A stretch of DNA of 6,310 bases, from positions 1 through 6,310 of the forward strand of contig VAZF01000080.1 of the NCBI GenBank assembly GCA_005888425.1. Direction: 5' to 3'. The notes beneath the pieces are model-generated. The model did not search any database. It saw nothing but the letters and a program-made list of their open reading frames with translations, and had not been told where the DNA came from. Positions 6,226 through 6,310 of the stretch are shown in pieces; position 1 is the first letter of the stretch, and every line of letters starts with the position of its first letter. Both the position numbers and the translations under genes were made by a program. Origin of the DNA: Alphaproteobacteria bacterium. Its GTDB lineage: Bacteria > Pseudomonadota > Alphaproteobacteria > ATCC43930 > CGMCC-115725.

Positions 6226-6310
6226 GCTTTGGTGCAGCACGGAACTCACGCCTAAGTCCGCCAGCGTTAAGTATCTTTCGCGCGGCGGTGGTTTTTAACT
6301 TAACCCGATA
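6226..6310. other. AT-richer noncoding end with a GTTAAG/CTTAAC inverted repeat
   Basis: No gene is seen. GTTAAG (6266-6271) and CTTAAC (6299-6304) are exact inverted copies 27 bases apart, and the stretch from 6291 (gtttttaacttaaccc) is clearly richer in A and T than the rest. It may be the upstream region of the next gene beyond the window. No promoter boxes can be assigned with confidence. Confidence 0.4.

Noticed and set aside
1..6310. CRISPR array, tRNA, rRNA, transposase or phage genes
   Set aside because: No regularly spaced repeats, no tRNA-like cloverleaf or rRNA signature and no transposase or phage motif were seen on reading both strands.

Overview
The window is GC-rich and densely coded. 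Base composition, codon usage, the divergent catabolic genes and a 'gcttcgc..cgctcgcaatgac' type intergenic repeat at the left edge suggest an alphaproteobacterium, most likely Rhizobiales near Bradyrhizobium or Rhodopseudomonas. That assignment is inference from pattern memory, not a search.

Layout. Positions 1-60 hold an inverted-repeat element. A class III (formyl-CoA transferase/CaiB-like) CoA-transferase follows at 85-1213. It is broken: about 35 conserved residues are missing near position 235 and the frame changes there. Twenty-four bases later is a Nudix hydrolase (1238-1744), and 4 bases after that a MOSC-domain protein (1749-2552). These three run the same way and are packed like one transcription unit. 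Facing them is a full-length HpaB-type flavin monooxygenase (2607-4163, minus strand), with 54 bases between the two stop codons. A 306-base divergent spacer (4164-4469) separates hpaB from an amidohydrolase of the N-acyl-D-amino-acid deacylase type (4470-6173, plus strand), which ends in a strong hairpin terminator (6195-6225). The last 85 bases are AT-richer and hold no gene.

How the genes may fit together. CoA transfer, aromatic ring hydroxylation (HpaB) and amide hydrolysis all suit scavenging of organic acids, aromatics and amides. No sequence shows that they form one pathway, and the reductase partner HpaC is not in the window. The divergent spacer contains two similar -10-like boxes (GTGCTATRGT), one pointing at each gene. 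It also holds a perfect TGACGTCA palindrome in front of hpaB, a GCGGCAA direct repeat in front of the amidohydrolase, and two adjacent hairpins of a REP-like kind.

I do not see a new defence, mobile or RNA system here. The points most worth checking are the damaged CoA-transferase with Glu at the expected catalytic Asp, the amidohydrolase that lacks two histidines expected of D-aminoacylases, and the structured divergent spacer.
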